From assembly GCF_905147045.1 (NCBI RefSeq), contig NC_065904.1, positions 7,812,001 to 7,876,000 on the forward strand: a stretch of DNA of 64,000 nucleotides, given 5' to 3'. The notes beneath the pieces are model-generated. The model made no database searches, was not told the DNA's origin, and saw only the letters and a program-made list of their open reading frames with translations. The position numbers and the translations under genes are program-made. The stretch is from Nymphalis io (taxonomy: Eukaryota > Arthropoda > Insecta > Lepidoptera > Nymphalidae). This document shows, in pieces, positions 23,901-37,400 of this stretch; position 1 is the first letter of the stretch, and each line of letters begins with the position of its first letter.

Positions 23901-26900
23901 TTTGCCTGTTTTATTGAGTCCAAAGCCCAAATAGCCGCTCGAAAACTTGCTATCCTCTCCAAAGTGAGACGTTACTTTACTCCAGAACAACTGCTCAGCT
24001 TATATAAAGCACAAGTGAGGTCATGTCTGGAGTACTACTCTCACCTTTGGGATGGCTCTGCCAAGTTCCACCTTCAGGCTCTAGAGTTGATTGAGAGGCG
24101 TGCCAGAAGACTGATAGGAGACGACACATTGGTCGAGTCTAGGCTCCAAAGTCTTGAATCTCGACGTGTGGTTGCATCAGTCTTCTATCGGATACATTTC
24201 GGAGAATGTGCTCAGGAATTACACGAATTGATTCCTCCTGCCCCCTTTTACTATCGAACGTTCAGGCAAACGCGACCAAAGTGCCATAGGTACACAGTGG
24301 AAATTCCCCGCCTACGTACGAAGCGCTTTGAATCTACATTCATCATTCGCACTGCGAAACTATGGAATACTTTGCCTAAGTCTGTATTTCCTGATAGATA
24401 CAATGTTGGTGTCTTCAAATCCAGAGTAAACAGGTTTCTTATAGGCAAGCGTGCTACATCCTAGGCCGTGTCGATGCTTAACATCAGGCACGTCAATGGT
24501 CAAACGCTGGCCTATTAATTGTAAAAAAATAATAATTAGTATTTAAAATAATTAAGCTTCAAAATACATTTTAACATAAATATATTTAGCAATGTTATTA
24601 ATTGTAATAAAAAATAAGCTGATTGAAAGGCAATAAAATTGTACAATTTTCCATGCGAAAAGGTGAAAATTTTGTGTACAGAGTGACTATTGCAGGTAAC
24701 ACACAGCACACTTATATAAAAGTATAATAATGTCGAGTTACCTGGCTAATGGTTTTGAGAAATAAATTTAGCTTAAGACAATGAAATGTAGATATTTAAT
24801 AGAGCAAAACGAAAACAGCAATCGAATTAAAGATTATCAAGAAGCTAAGTACAAAATTTTAATGTTTTAATTTCTTTCCTATTTAATTTCAGATCCTTCA
24901 AGCATTGGATTTAGCGCTAACTCTTATGTATAAAGGTGAAGTTTGCCTTCTTCAAATTGCACCGAGATTTGCATATGGAGATACAGGTCTTAAGCCCGGT
25001 GAGAGTCTGGGTTTGATCGGGGAAGTGAATGGACCCAAATATGAAGGTACACCGATAGATGCTGACACATGGCTTGAAGCTCGTCTAGAATTACATGACT
25101 GGACTGAGGAACCGGATCATGAAACATTACCTATTGCAGAAAGGATGGAAATTGGGTGAGTGAGAAACCATACTTTTAAATAAATTTAATTTAAAATATT
25201 GTATTTGCAGTAAAGTTAAAAGATAGCAGTCAACCTATAAATAAATGTATTAAAAAAAATCAACCATCTCTCAGTGTAATAAAATATCAGTTGTTTTGAC
25301 TGTGCTAATATAGTAAAAACTATTTTTCATTTATTATTGTTTAGCTTTGATGATAGACAATATCTCTGGAATATTTTTTAAAGTAAAATGATGCCAAGGC
25401 CAAATATTTATCAACTCCCTTGATTCAATCTATTGTTTATATTTTATTATTGGGGTCTGCTTATAATTTTTAACATAATTTACAGTATACACATTAATAT
25501 ATATCACGCATTCAATTTATTAAGGGAGACTTTTTTAACTGTAATTACCAATTACAAACTTTTTATTTTATATGTGAAATCAGTTTATTATTAAAAAATG
25601 TAAATTAAAAAATAATTCAAAACACTTAATAAACAAATTAATTGCTACTATTTCACACACAGAGTTGATTGTGCTCATTAAATAATATTGAATTAATAAT
25701 GATATTATGCTTACAATTTTAGTACACGGCGTCGTTGTCGTGGTAACTGGTGGTACGGTCGCGGTGAGGCTCAGCTGGCGGTGCAGTTGTACCGGCGGGC
25801 TCTCGACGTGCTCGATGAGAGTGAGGGCGGCATCACGGACCCCACGCCCTCGGGAGACATGGCCCCCACATCGGACTCACTGCACGCATTGTTGGAGGAA
25901 CGACTTCGCGTTTATAACAATATGGCAGCCGCGCAACTGAAGGCTGGCGCCTATGACGCTGCGTTGCAAGTAAGGACTATTCTTTATCTAAAAATTTTCA
26001 ATGACACGTTACATATATCTAAAATAGGCTAAATATTATCCATTTTATTTATTTATTTTGGAAGCAAACGGTATGTTAAATAAAATAAGAAATGTTAATA
26101 AAGCCAAGAATAGTTTCCAATAAATACTTAATAAATTAATATTAATATATATATTAAAAAAATAGCAAGTTGAATAAGAAAACGATAGCTATAGATAGAG
26201 AAAAATAAAACATAACCACTAGTTCATAACAAATGAATGAATATAAAAATATTCATAATATTAAATTTATTAAAGAGAGAGACGAAATATATAATTATTT
26301 ATAAACAGCTTATTGTACTGGGTACATACACATTTGTGATTTTTCAGTCGATACTTATACACAACCGACCATCGATACTTATACAGTGTCAAGGCGCATG
26401 GACGGTGATGAGCAGTTGGATGTCTTAGTACTATAATTGACGTAAGATTTGATCCCGGCCAGGCCGTGACCCGAGTGCTGACGTGCCAGCCGACGAACGC
26501 GAAGGCGCTGTACCGCAAGTCGCGCATCCTGAGCGCGGTGGGGCGCGCGGGCGAGGCGCTGGAGGCGGCGCGCGCGGCGGCGCGGGCGGCGCCGGCCGAC
26601 GGCGCCGTGCGCAGCGAGCTCGCCAGCTGCGAGCGGCAGCGCGCGCGCGACCGCTCGCTCGAGCGCCGCCTGGCGCGCCGCATGCTGGGCACCGACGAGC
26701 CCGCGCCCGACAGCAAGCCCAGCACCGCCAAGGTACGAGCCCCGCCCGGGGCACTGCTGCACGAGATGCAGGCATTGTGTCGACTTGAGCAGTATCTAGT
26801 AGGGAACAGAAATAAGCAATTTGTAAAGTAATATAATTTATGTACCTTTTGTTACCATTTTTTTTATATACCAACGATACGCTTACGTATATTTTTTATA

Positions 26901-27691
26901 TTAGTAGTTGTAGTATTTTAATATAATCTTTACTATACTGAGGTTAATATAACACATGATTTAACTTTAATACTTAACACAACATTATGTTTAAATGTAA
27001 ATGGACGTTATTAACTCGACCTCGCTGACCAATCTCTGTCTCGAATTCTTCATCTCGCGTGATATTGATTAGAATATGCATTCACTAATAAAACACTGAT
27101 GTTTTAAATAAAAATGAGTCGTTACACTGCAAGCGCCTTATCAAATTGTATTATACAAGATATTACCTCACTTTTTATGAAAAAATTACAATCAAGAGGC
27201 AAGTATGAAAAGGGCTTAATCTTTATCTAAATTCTATTATAGAATGAATAATAATTTCTAACTTCTCTTATTTGATAACTTCTATGTAGCTTTGAATATA
27301 AACAAGCAAGTTAATAAAATAATAATTGCTTGTGTAAAAAATGTGTTTAAAAATCAGTTTGGAAATTGTTCCGACAAATAAATACCTATATAACTTTATT
27401 TTTATGTAATGACTTTAATATGTTTAAATACTTCCTCTGTTTAAAAAATAATAATACGCTAACCTGATTTATTTAAATTTTAAAAACATTTCTAATAAAA
27501 GATTTTAATGAATTTCATTGTAAAAGAATTTACAAAAGTAACAAATTTTGCAATGTTTATAGAAGTCAGAAAGGTGTTAAATAAATAAAATATATTTTGT
27601 GCAGATGTTAATGTGGGGCTCTTTGCTCCTGAGTCTGCTGGTCGGGGTTGCCAGCGTGCTCGTATATCGTTACAAGATGCAGTCTCAATGA
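20902..27691 (+). CDS. FKBP8: FK506-binding protein 8 (FKBP38-type immunophilin)
   Basis: Six coding exons with consistent phases: 20902-21093, 21165-21311, 24893-25155, 25723-25969, 26463-26732 and 27605-27691, for 401 residues (human about 412). Order: an acidic N-terminus (about 1-60); a non-canonical FKBP peptidyl-prolyl isomerase domain (about 65-175, with [35 protein letters not shown]); three TPR repeats (about 200-340, with [48 protein letters not shown]); and a C-terminal membrane anchor [18 protein letters not shown]. The tail-anchored family sits in the mitochondrial outer membrane and ER, where it binds Hsp90, Bcl-2 proteins and autophagy factors; the Drosophila member is zonda. 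Intron 2 is enlarged by a retrotransposon. Exon 5 is far more GC-rich than the rest. AATAAA at 27897 is a likely poly(A) signal. Confidence 0.93.
21918..24532 (+). mobile_element. Non-LTR (APE-RT) retrotransposon, 5'-truncated and defective
   Basis: A LINE of the jockey/CR1 type inserted in FKBP8 intron 2 in the same orientation as the gene. It begins within the endonuclease domain ([19 protein letters not shown]), has no ORF1, and ends with a short A-rich tail (gtaaaaaaataa). A possible 8-bp target duplication, taattagt, occurs at 21910-21917 and 24533-24540. Two further pieces of the same family, both 3' ends, lie at 39.46-39.73 kb (minus) and 56.08-56.17 kb (plus). Confidence 0.88.
21922..24464 (+). 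pseudogene. LINE ORF2 (endonuclease-reverse transcriptase) with frameshifts, stops and a deletion
   Basis: Endonuclease segment about 21922-22560 with the motifs GDFNPHH and SDH, interrupted by in-frame stops near 22000 and 22155. The RT begins with [20 protein letters not shown] at about 23234. Between LTCLF and the block related to [16 protein letters not shown] (about 23335) the expected RT fingers motifs are missing, so an internal deletion is likely. The palm motif YADD is intact in the 23490-24464 frame ([10 protein letters not shown]), followed by a thumb/C-terminal region ending FLIGKRATS. At least three frame changes make it non-functional. Confidence 0.88.
26463..26732 (+). other. 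Extremely GC-rich exon 5 of FKBP8
   Basis: Ninety codons of the third TPR region in which nearly every third base is G or C and Ala/Arg dominate ([20 protein letters not shown]). Flanking introns are strongly AT-rich. The frame and TPR signature are kept, so this is a base-composition effect rather than foreign DNA. Confidence 0.85.
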
Positions 27692-29699
27692 GGACACACG
27701 TCACATAGCAAGTAAATTTACACTTAGATTTGTCATTTATAACAATTGCCCTGTAATTAGTCATAGCGATTGGTCACTATCCTTAAAAAAATTATTTATA
27801 AATAAAATATCTGTTATTTGCTATTTCAATTCGGTGTGTAGGGTCTCCTAATGAGAGTAATTGTGTTGATTATCATTTTATATATTATATACACAAAATA
27901 AAATATTTCATTAAAAAATATTTAATGCATTCAAACTTTTTTTATGTTTACAGGTTTTTGATAAATAAATGGTAACATAAGGGGGAGAGGTATATCAAGT
28001 TCTCGTGATTCCAGAGTAATAATAAATACGACATAGCTGTAGCTGTTTAAATATCATTTAGCTTTAAATACTTACAAGACGACAAAACAAGGAGCGATAG
28101 CTTCGAGAGAAAAGCAGTGAAAATAACCAGATTTATATTATAACTCGCTAAATTTATTTTTATGAATATAAAATCTTCCAACTTCCTACGCTTTGCAGAC
28201 TAGATTATTGCATTTCTTTTGTATTTGTTTTCATTTCTTAACATTGGTTGCTAGAGTACTAGATTTAAAATCTTTGAAACTATTTTTTTATTGTATAAAA
28301 TGGGTTCTAGTTTAGAGTACTACGACAGCTTAAACTTTGTATGATGACTATGGATTTCTTTTTAAAGTATTTAATTATGTTAGCTTACTTAATACCCAAC
28401 TGTTTGGTGTTTATTTGAAAGGCAGTGCCAATAAAATTGTATTATACATAATTTAAGTATCAAACATATTTATATATAATACCTTCAAGGTTTAATAGTG
28501 TTATAGATAATATAATAATGCAAAAAAAAAATATTTTTTGAAACTTTACATGCTTTAGGAAAGAAAAAAAATTTGCATTCCAGATGTAAATATGTACTTA
28601 CCCATTGCAGTCTTTTTAAATAGATTGTTTTATTTTTTTGTTTTGACTATCACCTCCTTTCAACTTTCATTCCAAAAAAAAAATATGACATTGATATTTT
28701 TTCGTGAACTATTAAGGTAAATAAATATTTTTAACAGTTTTGTCAGTTTGTATAAAAACGATACCCAAGTGATGTTATAGGCATTTATATATTTGATATT
28801 TTTGTTTTTATTGTTGAAATTACTTGGTGCTTTTTCTAATCATTTGGTATTCTGGTAACTGTGATGACGATTTTCATGCTCAGTTTATAAACTTTCTTTC
28901 ACATAGTGAAAAACTTAGTATATAAATATACTTTATATTTTCGACTTTTCGTTTTTCATAATCACATATTTTTTTAAATTAGTAATAGATGTTAAAATTT
29001 ATGTTATAATATATGAGTTAATATATATTGGTTTGGTAGGTCAATGGTGATACCATTATTATGTAACAAGAAATAAAAAGCATTGAAAATAAATTAGTTT
29101 TATTTTGTTCTCCACAAAGATATTTATATAAAATAGTTTGGAATGGTAGTTATTAAAATAGAATAAATTTACAACAAATCCATACAGTAAAAAAATTAAT
29201 ACCTAAATTTTTACTCAAATAAATTCTCAATTTTGTAAATTCCAACGTTAATGCACAATTCATAAATTACTTCTTGTGAGACAATTCTTTGAAAGTTGAA
29301 GTTTTTCTTTGTCTTCTTATATATCTTTGTCTTTAGTTATGGCAGCATGTAGTATTATTTGACAATTATAAAACAGTTTTTGTTATATTAACTTGCAAAT
29401 AACAGACAATAATCCTATATCATTTTGAGTGAAGTCATTTTGAAAATATCTTTAACTTAAAATAATATAATGAAACTATTTAATAAATGTTGATGATGGT
29501 AACTGTGATGACGTCACATTACGTCAATAAATTTACAATATTTGTACATGAGGTACTAATTTATTAAAAGTATCATAATTAAACTATATTATCGTTATTT
29601 AACTTTAAACAAAACTAAAGAAACATTTATGTTTTTATTAATCCTTTATTGCACACAATTTACAAACATTTAATAACATATAAAGCTAGTAGAAAATAT

Positions 29700-29760
29700 A
29701 GTATGCAAAGGCGGCCTTATCACTTATAGTGATCTCTTCCAGGCGACCTCTGTAGAGAAT
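29700..29760 (-). repeat. Dispersed repeat D (retroposon 3' tail)
   Basis: The block 'ggcggccttatcac..agtgatctcttccaggcgacc' recurs in diverged form at 38165-38215 (minus) and 63143-63180 (plus). It looks like the 3' UTR of a LINE family that I could not place. Confidence 0.55.
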
Positions 29761-30022
29761 TGTTTATGTTTTTTTTTTGGCCAGGATCACTAATCGGGCA
29801 TTGTGTGCATACAACTTTTACCTAAAATTTATTGAGCTTAATACAAATATGTAATATACCAATATACTTATACATACATATAAACTTATATAAGAAATAA
29901 ATAACCATATACATATAATAATACAACATGCTATAGTTATATTGATAAATAATAATTATGCAAACGACTCTTAAAAATATGTAAGTTTTACAGAGAAGTT
30001 TCGACGATTATTGTTTTACTAG

Positions 30023-30127
30023 GTGGTAGGGATATGTGCAAACCCGTCTGGGTAGGCACCACCCACTAATCAGATGTTCTACCGCTAAACAGCAATACCA
30101 AGTATTGTTGTGTTCCTGATTGAAGGG
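30023..30127 (+). repeat. R3 family, 5' part only
   Basis: Starts aggtggtagggatatgtgca and follows the family to gaagggtaaa, then stops, lacking the 3' half. A diverged copy. Confidence 0.75.
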
Positions 30128-30647
30128 TAAATACTATTTTGATTGAAACTTCTTTGTCCGCATTAATAGTCACATTTAATGAATCCATCTCGTACAGTAC
30201 TATTAAAACTATTACATATGTTTAAAATATTATGCATACATACGTATTCGATTACAACAGGAAAACAAACTTTAATACATATATTTGTACATAAATCTCT
30301 CCATTTGGCTTATAAGCTATACACAAAAATACCTGATTATAATATTAACTAATATCTAAATAGAAATTTGTTGCAAATTGAAATAAATAATATGTCAATA
30401 AATAAAATTAACTTTCTACTCCAAGTAGTTGTTATATAACATATAATCATGAATAAATAATGTACATAAATTATATACATGAAATATATAAGATTTAGGA
30501 ACATGTTTATTTGATTTCTATTATTTTCAAAATAGTTACGGGAGGGTATGAAAAGTTATTTTGTCTATATTACGATATTAAATTTATAATTTTTATTAAT
30601 TTACAAATAGATTAACGAAACACATCGACTATTCAATAAGGATTTAA

Positions 30648-30708
30648 CGTCACCTGTCATTCCTTCCTAGTAATACATTTTATTTCTAGGGAGGAATGAC
30701 AGGTGGCG
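30648..30708. ncRNA. Candidate miRNA-like hairpin
   Basis: Arms 30648-30670 and 30686-30708 (23 bases each) are complementary along their full length around a 15-base AT-rich loop; the only two departures from Watson-Crick would be G-U wobbles if the plus strand were transcribed. Arm and loop sizes match an animal pre-miRNA. It could instead be a miniature inverted-repeat element: cacctgtcatt also occurs at 34500-34510. No match to a known miRNA seed was recognised. Confidence 0.35.
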
Positions 30709-31453
30709 CCACGAATACTGATTTACAGTGCGTTCTCGTAGGAGACCGTAGGATGTTCGTCTCATGCTGAGAAGGCCAGTAGGGCCGACACCAATATACA
30801 ATTAAGAATAAAAATAGTTACGAGTAAATGTCCTTCGATTGCAGGTGATATTTTTTAAAGAATTAGAGTTTATTACACTTTGTTGCTCTACTACGGGTTG
30901 GTGGATACGCGTGTTAAAATGTCTTTCCGACACCTGTGGGTTTTTTACGTCGAGTAGAAAAGTGGTCTGATTTTTAAATAGGTATAAATATACCGTAAAT
31001 CAAACATTATTTTCTATGTACATAATCTTATTCCCATAGCATGATTAATTAAAAACGGTAATTTTAAAGTGTATAGAACTAGATAAACAAAAATTATGTG
31101 TAATTTTTGTATTTTAAATTTATATGACAAACACTCGAATCGTAATGTGATGAATCGTAAATTAGAGTGTTTACTTTTTAATGATTTGAAAGAAGTCATA
31201 TAATTGCAGTTATCATATTAATACATTTTAAATAATATAAAAACTGCTTTTTTATTGTGCCTAAATTTTTGTTTTCAATATCGATTCATCCTTTACGGTA
31301 AAATAATTCGATTAGTAATTCATTCGGTTTTATTATTAACTACTTCTCTAGAATCTTCACCGTACCCATGCTACGTAAGAAATATATACAGTTATTATTC
31401 TAATATTATTCCATTTAAATTATTGTACTTTAATACGTGATCTGACATTTAAT

Positions 31454-34400
31454 TCACACTGTTGATTTGTACGTTAATTTTTTCGCGATCCAACTCGACG
31501 CATGCGTCAGCAGTACTATTACGAATATCGTAGACAACGCTTGTACTGAAAACACCGTAGCGACAAAGTCGTATAGTAACTTTGGTGAAAAAACTGTCCA
31601 TACGAATAAATGATGCCTAAACAAAATTGCTATGAAACAGTATATTACGAGCTGGTATACCCTTTGCAAGGCGAAAATATTTATCACTCTCCACACCGAT
31701 TCTAAATACCTGGAAACAAATAGTTAATATCAGTTTATCATATATTATACCAGTTTTATACAGTAGGTGCAGAAGTCAGGGAGAAACGTCACTAACAATT
31801 GAGCCCTAACAGGTCTAACCCCTAACATGCTAGACAACTGACCAACGGCTGGAATAGCCTAGTACCTTAGGAGTTTAAACTACTCTTAAATCTCTGGCGC
31901 GAACCATTGGCCCTCGACGACTATTGGCCCTCGACGTTTGAGCGGCGAGGATGACCATGCAAGTTAGAAATAAGAAATTTTGCCTGATAATCTCAGGATG
32001 AAAACGTGGATAATGGACTTAGTTTAAAAATACAGAATGACTATTTTAAGTTTCCTGCTAATAAGGATTTAAATACAACGAACACTGTTTTTAAATATTC
32101 CCGAGCGGAGGGGAAGGATTCGCAAAAGCAATCGTTTGGTATAAGAGTATGTTGTGCACCAGAACGATTTCGGTTACGGCAACAATTCTTCCTATTCTTA
32201 TAGTGCACATGCTTGCGCGCTTCCAAATCTTAAAATAATAGTGCTCTCTTTATTCTCACAATCATATAATCTGATAGGACGGCGGATCGGCCAGATCTCC
32301 AGAAATAAGTGTTCGAACAAACTTTTGGTAATACTAGGCCACATAGAAGAAAGAAAATCTAGATTGCACCCATTGGGTAAGTCTTCAAAGCTACCGCAAG
32401 CACAGAAAGAATCCCAATTACTGGTGGTAGAGCTCTGTGCAAGCTCGTCTGGGTAGGTACCACCCACTCATCAGATACTATACCGCAAAACAGCAGTACT
32501 CGGTATTGTTGTGTTCCGGTTTGAAGGTTGAGTGCGCCAGGGTGAGTGAGCCAGTGTAATTACAGGCACAAGGGACATAACATCTTAGTTCTCAAGGTTG
32601 GTGGCGCATTGGTGATGTAAGCAATGGTTAACATTTCTTACAATGCCAATGTCTATGGGCGTCGGTGACCACTTACCATCAGGTGGCCCATATGCTCGTC
32701 CGCCTTCGTATTCTATAAAAAAAAAATACATATAAAATATTCCGATATCACTAACAAGTAAGGAAATAAAGGAGTACCGACCCGTGCCAGTGCGCGGCGC
32801 GCGCGGCGGCGGCGCAGAGCAGCTGCGCGGCGGCCAGCGCGGGCGCGGCGTACGCGTGCAGCCCCACGCGCAGCGCCACGCGCGCCGCGCTGTACGCGCG
32901 CAGCCCCACGTAGCCCGCGCCCAGCTCCACGGACGCCAGGCTGTTCGAGTTGCCCTGCCGACACCGTGCCGAACTTTTTAGTGTGCGGGCCGGGTTCACT
33001 TCTTTACTTAGATCGATGCTTTACTTTCGAAAAACGTGCGAAGTTTTTGCGCAGATGTCGTTCACGTTCGGCCTTCCCACTGGCGAGCCGTAGCCGGGCA
33101 GTAGTTAGCGTTGAGCTTGGGTAGATTTCGCATTATAATCTATCTTAGTGAGTGCCCAGCTTCTTATCAAAATGTTTAAGTTAAAAGTAATCCCGGCATT
33201 TAGTAAAAATTAAGCTCAACGCGACATCTTGTGCAGTAGAAACTAACCTAACCCAATTCGCTTGCATAAATACAAAAATTTCTAAATTAAAAATAATCGA
33301 CCAGTAGCCCATTCCAATGGTAGTAGGAATATTTCATGCGACTTTCTAATCGCTTTGCTATATTATACACTACAAATAATTGTAGATAAAAATATATCTT
33401 TATTTATTGAACGAACTAGCCGAACGAACTAGAACGGGGTAAAAAGGCCAAAATATGTTATTTTTGTTATATTTTATCTGTTATAAAGCGTGACAAAGTA
33501 TGAAATATTTACAAAATACACAATTTTTCGTATTTAAGATATTAGTACGATTATTATTATAAAAGAAATTAAAGGTAAATTGATATACTGAATTATTGTA
33601 ATGCCTCCTTATATACTATTTTAGATGTAGTATTTCCATTTGCTAAGCTAACGATGTGTTAGGACTTAACATGACACGTGAACATGCTACATACAGTTGC
33701 CCGTGGGTGAAGCAGCGGCAAGTAATAGAAAAAATACAACCCTTCTAATCTAATTAATAAGGATAAAATTAAACAATTAAAAGCAAACTTATATATATAT
33801 ATATATAACTTATATATATATATATATATATACTTAAATATGTATATATATATTTAAGGTGATTAGCAGGGTTGTTATATTATTAATGTAAATTATAATA
33901 ATGAAATAAATCATAACAATCAGACGAAACGACTGCAGAATAACGATAACGCAAATTTGAACGAAACGCGAAAGCTAATATGTACGTCAGAAAGTCACTA
34001 CTCCGGAAATTCTGGACACCGCGATTCAGAAATTGACTTATTTAGCACACCGCCATCTATGGGCTAATGAGCGCAACATATATTATAACAACAAACATAC
34101 GTACGTTTTTATAACTTTTGATAGGCTCAACCGATTTTGATAATAAAAAACTAAACGGAACCTTTCAATTTGTAATATTTAGCCGTTTCTAAGATTAGCC
34201 TGGACAAATAATTAAAAATTTTAAAAATGATGGTTTTGTTTTTTGGTAACTCGCAAACAGCCATATTCACTTTAAAATAGGCAGTTATTTTACTTACTTA
34301 CTTAATCACAGATAAACTTAAATTGTATTTATTTGTACAGATTATATCCATTTTAATTTTACTTCAAGAGTTCTGATAATAAATTCGCCAACACCCAAAA

Positions 34401-37400
34401 CGCTATTTCGCGAATCCATAATAAATACCATAGATTATTTTTAAACTCGACCAATAATGTCATCTCAGCTCAAGGTCTTAGTGGATTATATATTTACTTC
34501 ACCTGTCATTAAAATTTACTCAAAAAAAAAAAACTACACATACCTGATAAAAGAAAAACAGGACTCCAATCCAAAGGTGAACGAGCGAATTGCTCAGTAC
34601 ATCTAAAATTTCCGTATCCTTTCTCTTTCTAGCGTCCAACAGTTTATGGTCTAAGCACTTTGACGTCAGCTTGCAGGTAAAATAAATGCTCGGGACCATT
34701 ATCACGTTATGCGGCTTCATTAGTAGAATTATTATTAACATTAAATCATTGAACATGATATGAGTGATCGATCGAGCGAGGTTCAGCTTCACTTCATCTA
34801 TATTCCAAGGCTCCTCCACTCTATCGTAGAAAATATCTTCATTCTTTGCTTTGGGCTTGTTGTATGCAAATTTATTGTCACTCTTCAATGGAAAGCCGCA
34901 CGATTTAAAGATTCCAATGTAAGTGAGAAGCTCGAAGATCACTTGGCTTATCAGTAGTCCCCAAAATATATTAACTATTATAACGGGGTCAAAGGTCTTT
35001 ATGATGGGGAAGGGCGACCCTAAAGCGTTGGTCGCGATCCGGTGGCAGAATATGCACGCCGTTGCCAAAATAGTTAGCGCCGAGTGTGTCTGCATATAAT
35101 TGTTCATGAAGCGAATGTTCCAAAGGCATATTGATAAAGTTAGAAGACTGCCTGAAAAAATTGAATTAGGCAATGTTAATATGAGATTTATAATATATTC
35201 ATAGTGTCAAGGGAAAATGTAAGGAATTCACTTGAATCATAACAATATTGATGGGTTTAATATTGAAAAAAATAACATATATTGCATATGTTAAAAATAA
35301 TTTAAAAAGGGAAAATAATCTAACCAGTACACAAATATAATTAATTAGAGAAGTTACATGAAGTGCAAATAAATTATGTGGGTACTTTAAATGTATTTGT
35401 ATGATAAAATTTATGAAAGGTGGTATGCTAACTGATTTAATGTTATTAATATTATAATTTTACTTTAATATACGTGCTGCTCTGACGTTTTATTTATTTA
35501 TTTATATAATAATAATAATCCTCCAGACCGATTTCGGCCACGGCCAATCTCAAGAGAGATTAGCCAACTACGCAGGAGATATTATAGTGCATAAGTGTGT
35601 GCGCATACACAGGTGCACTCTCTTTCCTTAACTCTCATAATCCGATGGGACGGCAATCCGACACGACCGGAAAGAGTTCAGACGCAGGACCAACGGCTTT
35701 TCGTGCTTTCCGAGGACGGGAGTGTTCACACTTCCAACTTCCAGACTCCGGGCTGCTACTGAGAATTTTCTGACAGAAAAACCCAATAACTTTCATTGGC
35801 CCGACCTGGGAATTGAACCCAGGACCTCCAGATCTGAGGCCTTCTATCAAGCCACTAGACCAACGAGGCAGTCATTTATTTATTTATATAGTTAACCGAT
35901 GAACGTGGGTTAAAACCCGGGCAAGCTCCTCTGAATTTTCACGTGCTTAATTTGTGTTTATAATTCATCTCTTGCTTTTCGGTGAAGGAAAACATCGCGA
36001 GGAAACCTGCATGTGTCTAATTTCATTGAAATTTTGCCACATGTGTATTCCACCAACCTGTATTGGAGCAGCGTGGTGGAATGAGCTTCAAACCTTCTCC
36101 TCAAAAAGGGAGAGGAGGCCTTAGCCCAGCAGTGGGACATTTACAGACTGTTACTTTATATTTACACAAATAGAACACAATCAGAACTTACATTAAAATT
36201 ACCAACTTATAGAATTTTAAGCTAGATTACATTCCTAAACATGTGTATACGACATGATCATTAAAATAATATTAATAGAATCAGTTGCTCTTTGCAATAT
36301 TTTCAATTATAATTATTTTATTAATGATAACCGATGATTGATGTTGTTACTGACCTTTATATTTTAAATATTTCTGTTTATACAAATTTACTATTTTAAT
36401 AATTATTATTACGTGTTATATTATTTATAAATATATATTATTTACCTAAAACAAGATGTGCTTCTAGATAGAAAGCGTTTTCAGGCGAGTTCAACCAATC
36501 CGCTGTATCTGGGAGAAACAACCAACGATCCCCAGTTTGGTTCATTGTCCTTAAATATCTGAAAGTTGTAAAATTATGTTTGAATCAAATTAAATAATTA
36601 CGTCCAATTAAAATAAAAAACACGGATAAATAAATAATTTCATAAAAAGCCACATATTATGACAGTTTAAAAATCGGGCGGCAGTTACACCTTTTTTTTA
36701 TTTATAATTATAAAGCAGATGAGCAAAGTATAGACTAACACCACCCATAGACAAACTTAAGAACTTGATGTTATATCCCCTGTGCCTGCTATTACACTGG
36801 CTTCTCTTTTATACCGAAACAGAGCAACACACTTTTCCTCTTATTAGCGATAACAGCTCAGACGAGATCACCACCAGCAAAATACTGTTGACTTATTAAG
36901 GCTATGAAATCTTACCTATGCAAAGCGATCAACAGCACCCACTGGGGCACGATGCTGACACCGACCGAGCTCATTCGATTCTGTAGATCCGGTTTCTCCT
37001 GATATTCCGTGGCTCCCGACCATCGCTTCGTGAAATACATCACGACAACCACGATCGTCCGCACCAGGACGAAGAACATCAGCGTGTTCCAAAAGAAGTA
37101 CCACGTCATGTGCTCCTCCTCTATGAAACTCGTGCCGAAGAACGACCAAGAATGAAAGAGCGTGCCGATGATCAGCAAATAGTCGATCGCGTTCAGATCG
37201 CTCAACGTGGAGAGATCTTTGATATTTTCTATTGTCGTCTTGACAATGAAGTATGTAACTGTTATCGTTACGGCCGCCGCTACAAATGCTATACTCCATT
37301 GCGGGCTGAAGGAACAGAACTGGCTCTTCGTTTCCGTTATAAAACAGGATATGATCAGTGTGAAAGCGGAAATGACCAGTACGATCACGAATGCGATCAA

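Larger units (their letters stand above)
27692..31453. other. Convergent intergenic region, FKBP8 to PIGG
   Basis: 3.8 kb without a recognisable gene. Contents: FKBP8 3' UTR, a CRE core (29509-29516), a dispersed retroposon tail (29700-29760), an R3 fragment (30023-30127) and a miRNA-sized hairpin (30648-30708). The PIGG poly(A) signal candidate is at 31334-31329 on the minus strand. The shared 17-mer tggtaactgtgatgacg occurs near 28853 and 29497. Confidence 0.55.

Noticed and set aside
26270..26874. Several 100-150 codon frames opposite FKBP8 exon 5
   Set aside because: Arg/Ala/Pro-rich translations are shadows of the GC-rich exon; the plus-strand frame continues the TPR domain.
35800..35873. 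Possible tRNA gene on the minus strand
   Set aside because: Head of a SINE-1 copy flanked by a 17-bp target duplication, not a free-standing tRNA.
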